A DNA stretch of 5,908 nucleotides from Desulfobacula sp. (GTDB lineage Bacteria; Desulfobacterota; Desulfobacteria; Desulfobacterales; Desulfobacteraceae). Below the pieces are notes generated by a model. It was not told the DNA's origin, searched no databases, and worked only from the letters and a program-made list of their open reading frames with translations. The stretch spans positions 1 to 5,908 of the forward strand of contig JABIYQ010000611.1 in the NCBI GenBank assembly GCA_018702715.1, given 5' to 3'. Of the stretch, positions 5,766 to 5,908 are shown in pieces. The translations under genes and the position numbers were made by a program. Positions within the stretch are counted from its first letter, which is position 1. Every line of letters begins with the position of its first letter.

Positions 5766-5908
5766 ATGGGGAAAAAATATTCTTTTTTGATTTTAACAAT
5801 CGTTTTTATCCTGATATCAACTGCTTTTGCCCAGGATATTCCTATTTCAGATCCAGTTTTTTATCAAGATCAGGTTTTTTATCAAGATCAGGTTTCCAGA
5901 TCTTTTCA
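5766..5908 (+). CDS. Secreted protein with Sec signal peptide, probable periplasmic Mla component (3' end outside window)
   Basis: Only the first 47 residues are visible. They begin with a classical signal peptide: Lys3-Lys4, a hydrophobic core (about 5-19) and a likely signal peptidase I site after AFA at residue 22 (Ala22/Gln23). There is no lipobox Cys. The mature part starts QDIPISDP and continues with two perfect VFYQDQ repeats (31-36 and 37-42), then VSRSF. The gene sits 67 bp after mlaD in the same direction with a good Shine-Dalgarno motif. From the position, MlaC (periplasmic lipid carrier) or an MlaA/VacJ protein with a low-complexity N-terminal linker would be expected. No diagnostic residue of either is visible, so the name is left open. 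Confidence 0.75.
   Translation, partial: MGKKYSFLILTIVFILISTAFAQDIPISDPVFYQDQVFYQDQVSRSF
5856..5891 (+). repeat. Perfect 18-bp tandem duplication in coding sequence
   Basis: The 18-bp unit GTTTTTTATCAAGATCAG occurs twice head to tail (5856-5873 and 5874-5891) without mismatch; a third start (GTTT) follows. It is in frame and encodes VFYQDQ twice, just after the signal peptide. The lack of synonymous differences suggests a recent slippage or duplication event. Confidence 0.9.

Noticed and set aside
5731..5790. Small plus-strand frame of 19 codons before the last gene
   Set aside because: It has no ribosome binding site of its own and overlaps the signal peptide coding region. A leader peptide role cannot be supported.

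Overview
The window looks like a piece of an AT-rich chromosome from a strictly anaerobic Gram-negative bacterium. A Desulfobacteraceae-like member of the Desulfobacterota (formerly Deltaproteobacteria) is the best guess. This is an inference: a very large multidomain acyl-CoA dehydratase activase points to an anaerobe, and a chromosomal MlaE-MlaF-MlaD lipid transport operon points to a cell with an outer membrane. No RNA gene, CRISPR array, insertion sequence or integrase is visible.

Left half, minus strand (1-3505). A two-gene operon is transcribed leftward. The first gene (3505-3032) encodes a 157-residue protein with a ribbon-helix-helix-like N-terminus and an uncharacterised C-terminal domain. 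Two bases after its stop begins a very long gene (3029 down to base 1, running off the window). Its first 1009 residues carry two tandem BadF/BadG/BcrA/BcrD ATPase domains, a small Cys-rich segment, a DUF2229-like region and the beginning of a 2-hydroxyacyl-CoA-dehydratase-like C-terminal region. This gene explains essentially all of the first 3 kb.

Centre (3506-3680). The divergent intergenic region carries the signals for both directions. There is a perfect TTGACA box for the leftward operon, a pair of ATACGT-centred sites 19 bp apart that bracket its promoter spacer, and an AT-rich stretch leading to mlaE. By eye, every ATACGT (indeed every ACGT) in the window falls between 3200 and 3825, around the ribbon-helix-helix gene. 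The sites are therefore candidate operators for that protein.

Right half, plus strand (3681-5908). A compact operon encodes the inner-membrane Mla-type phospholipid transporter: MlaE permease, MlaF ATPase (2 bp after mlaE) and MlaD MCE-domain protein (36 bp after mlaF). These are followed by the start of a secreted protein with a Sec signal peptide, cut by the window end, in the place where a soluble or outer-membrane Mla component (MlaC or MlaA) would be expected. MlaE and MlaF would form the ABC core and MlaD the periplasmic lipid-binding ring. The truncated gene has a perfect 18-bp tandem duplication just after its signal peptide.

The mla operon is ordinary. The less ordinary part is the leftward operon: a small putative DNA-binding protein tightly coupled to a giant tandem-domain activase, with a local cluster of candidate operator sites and no cognate dehydratase genes in view.
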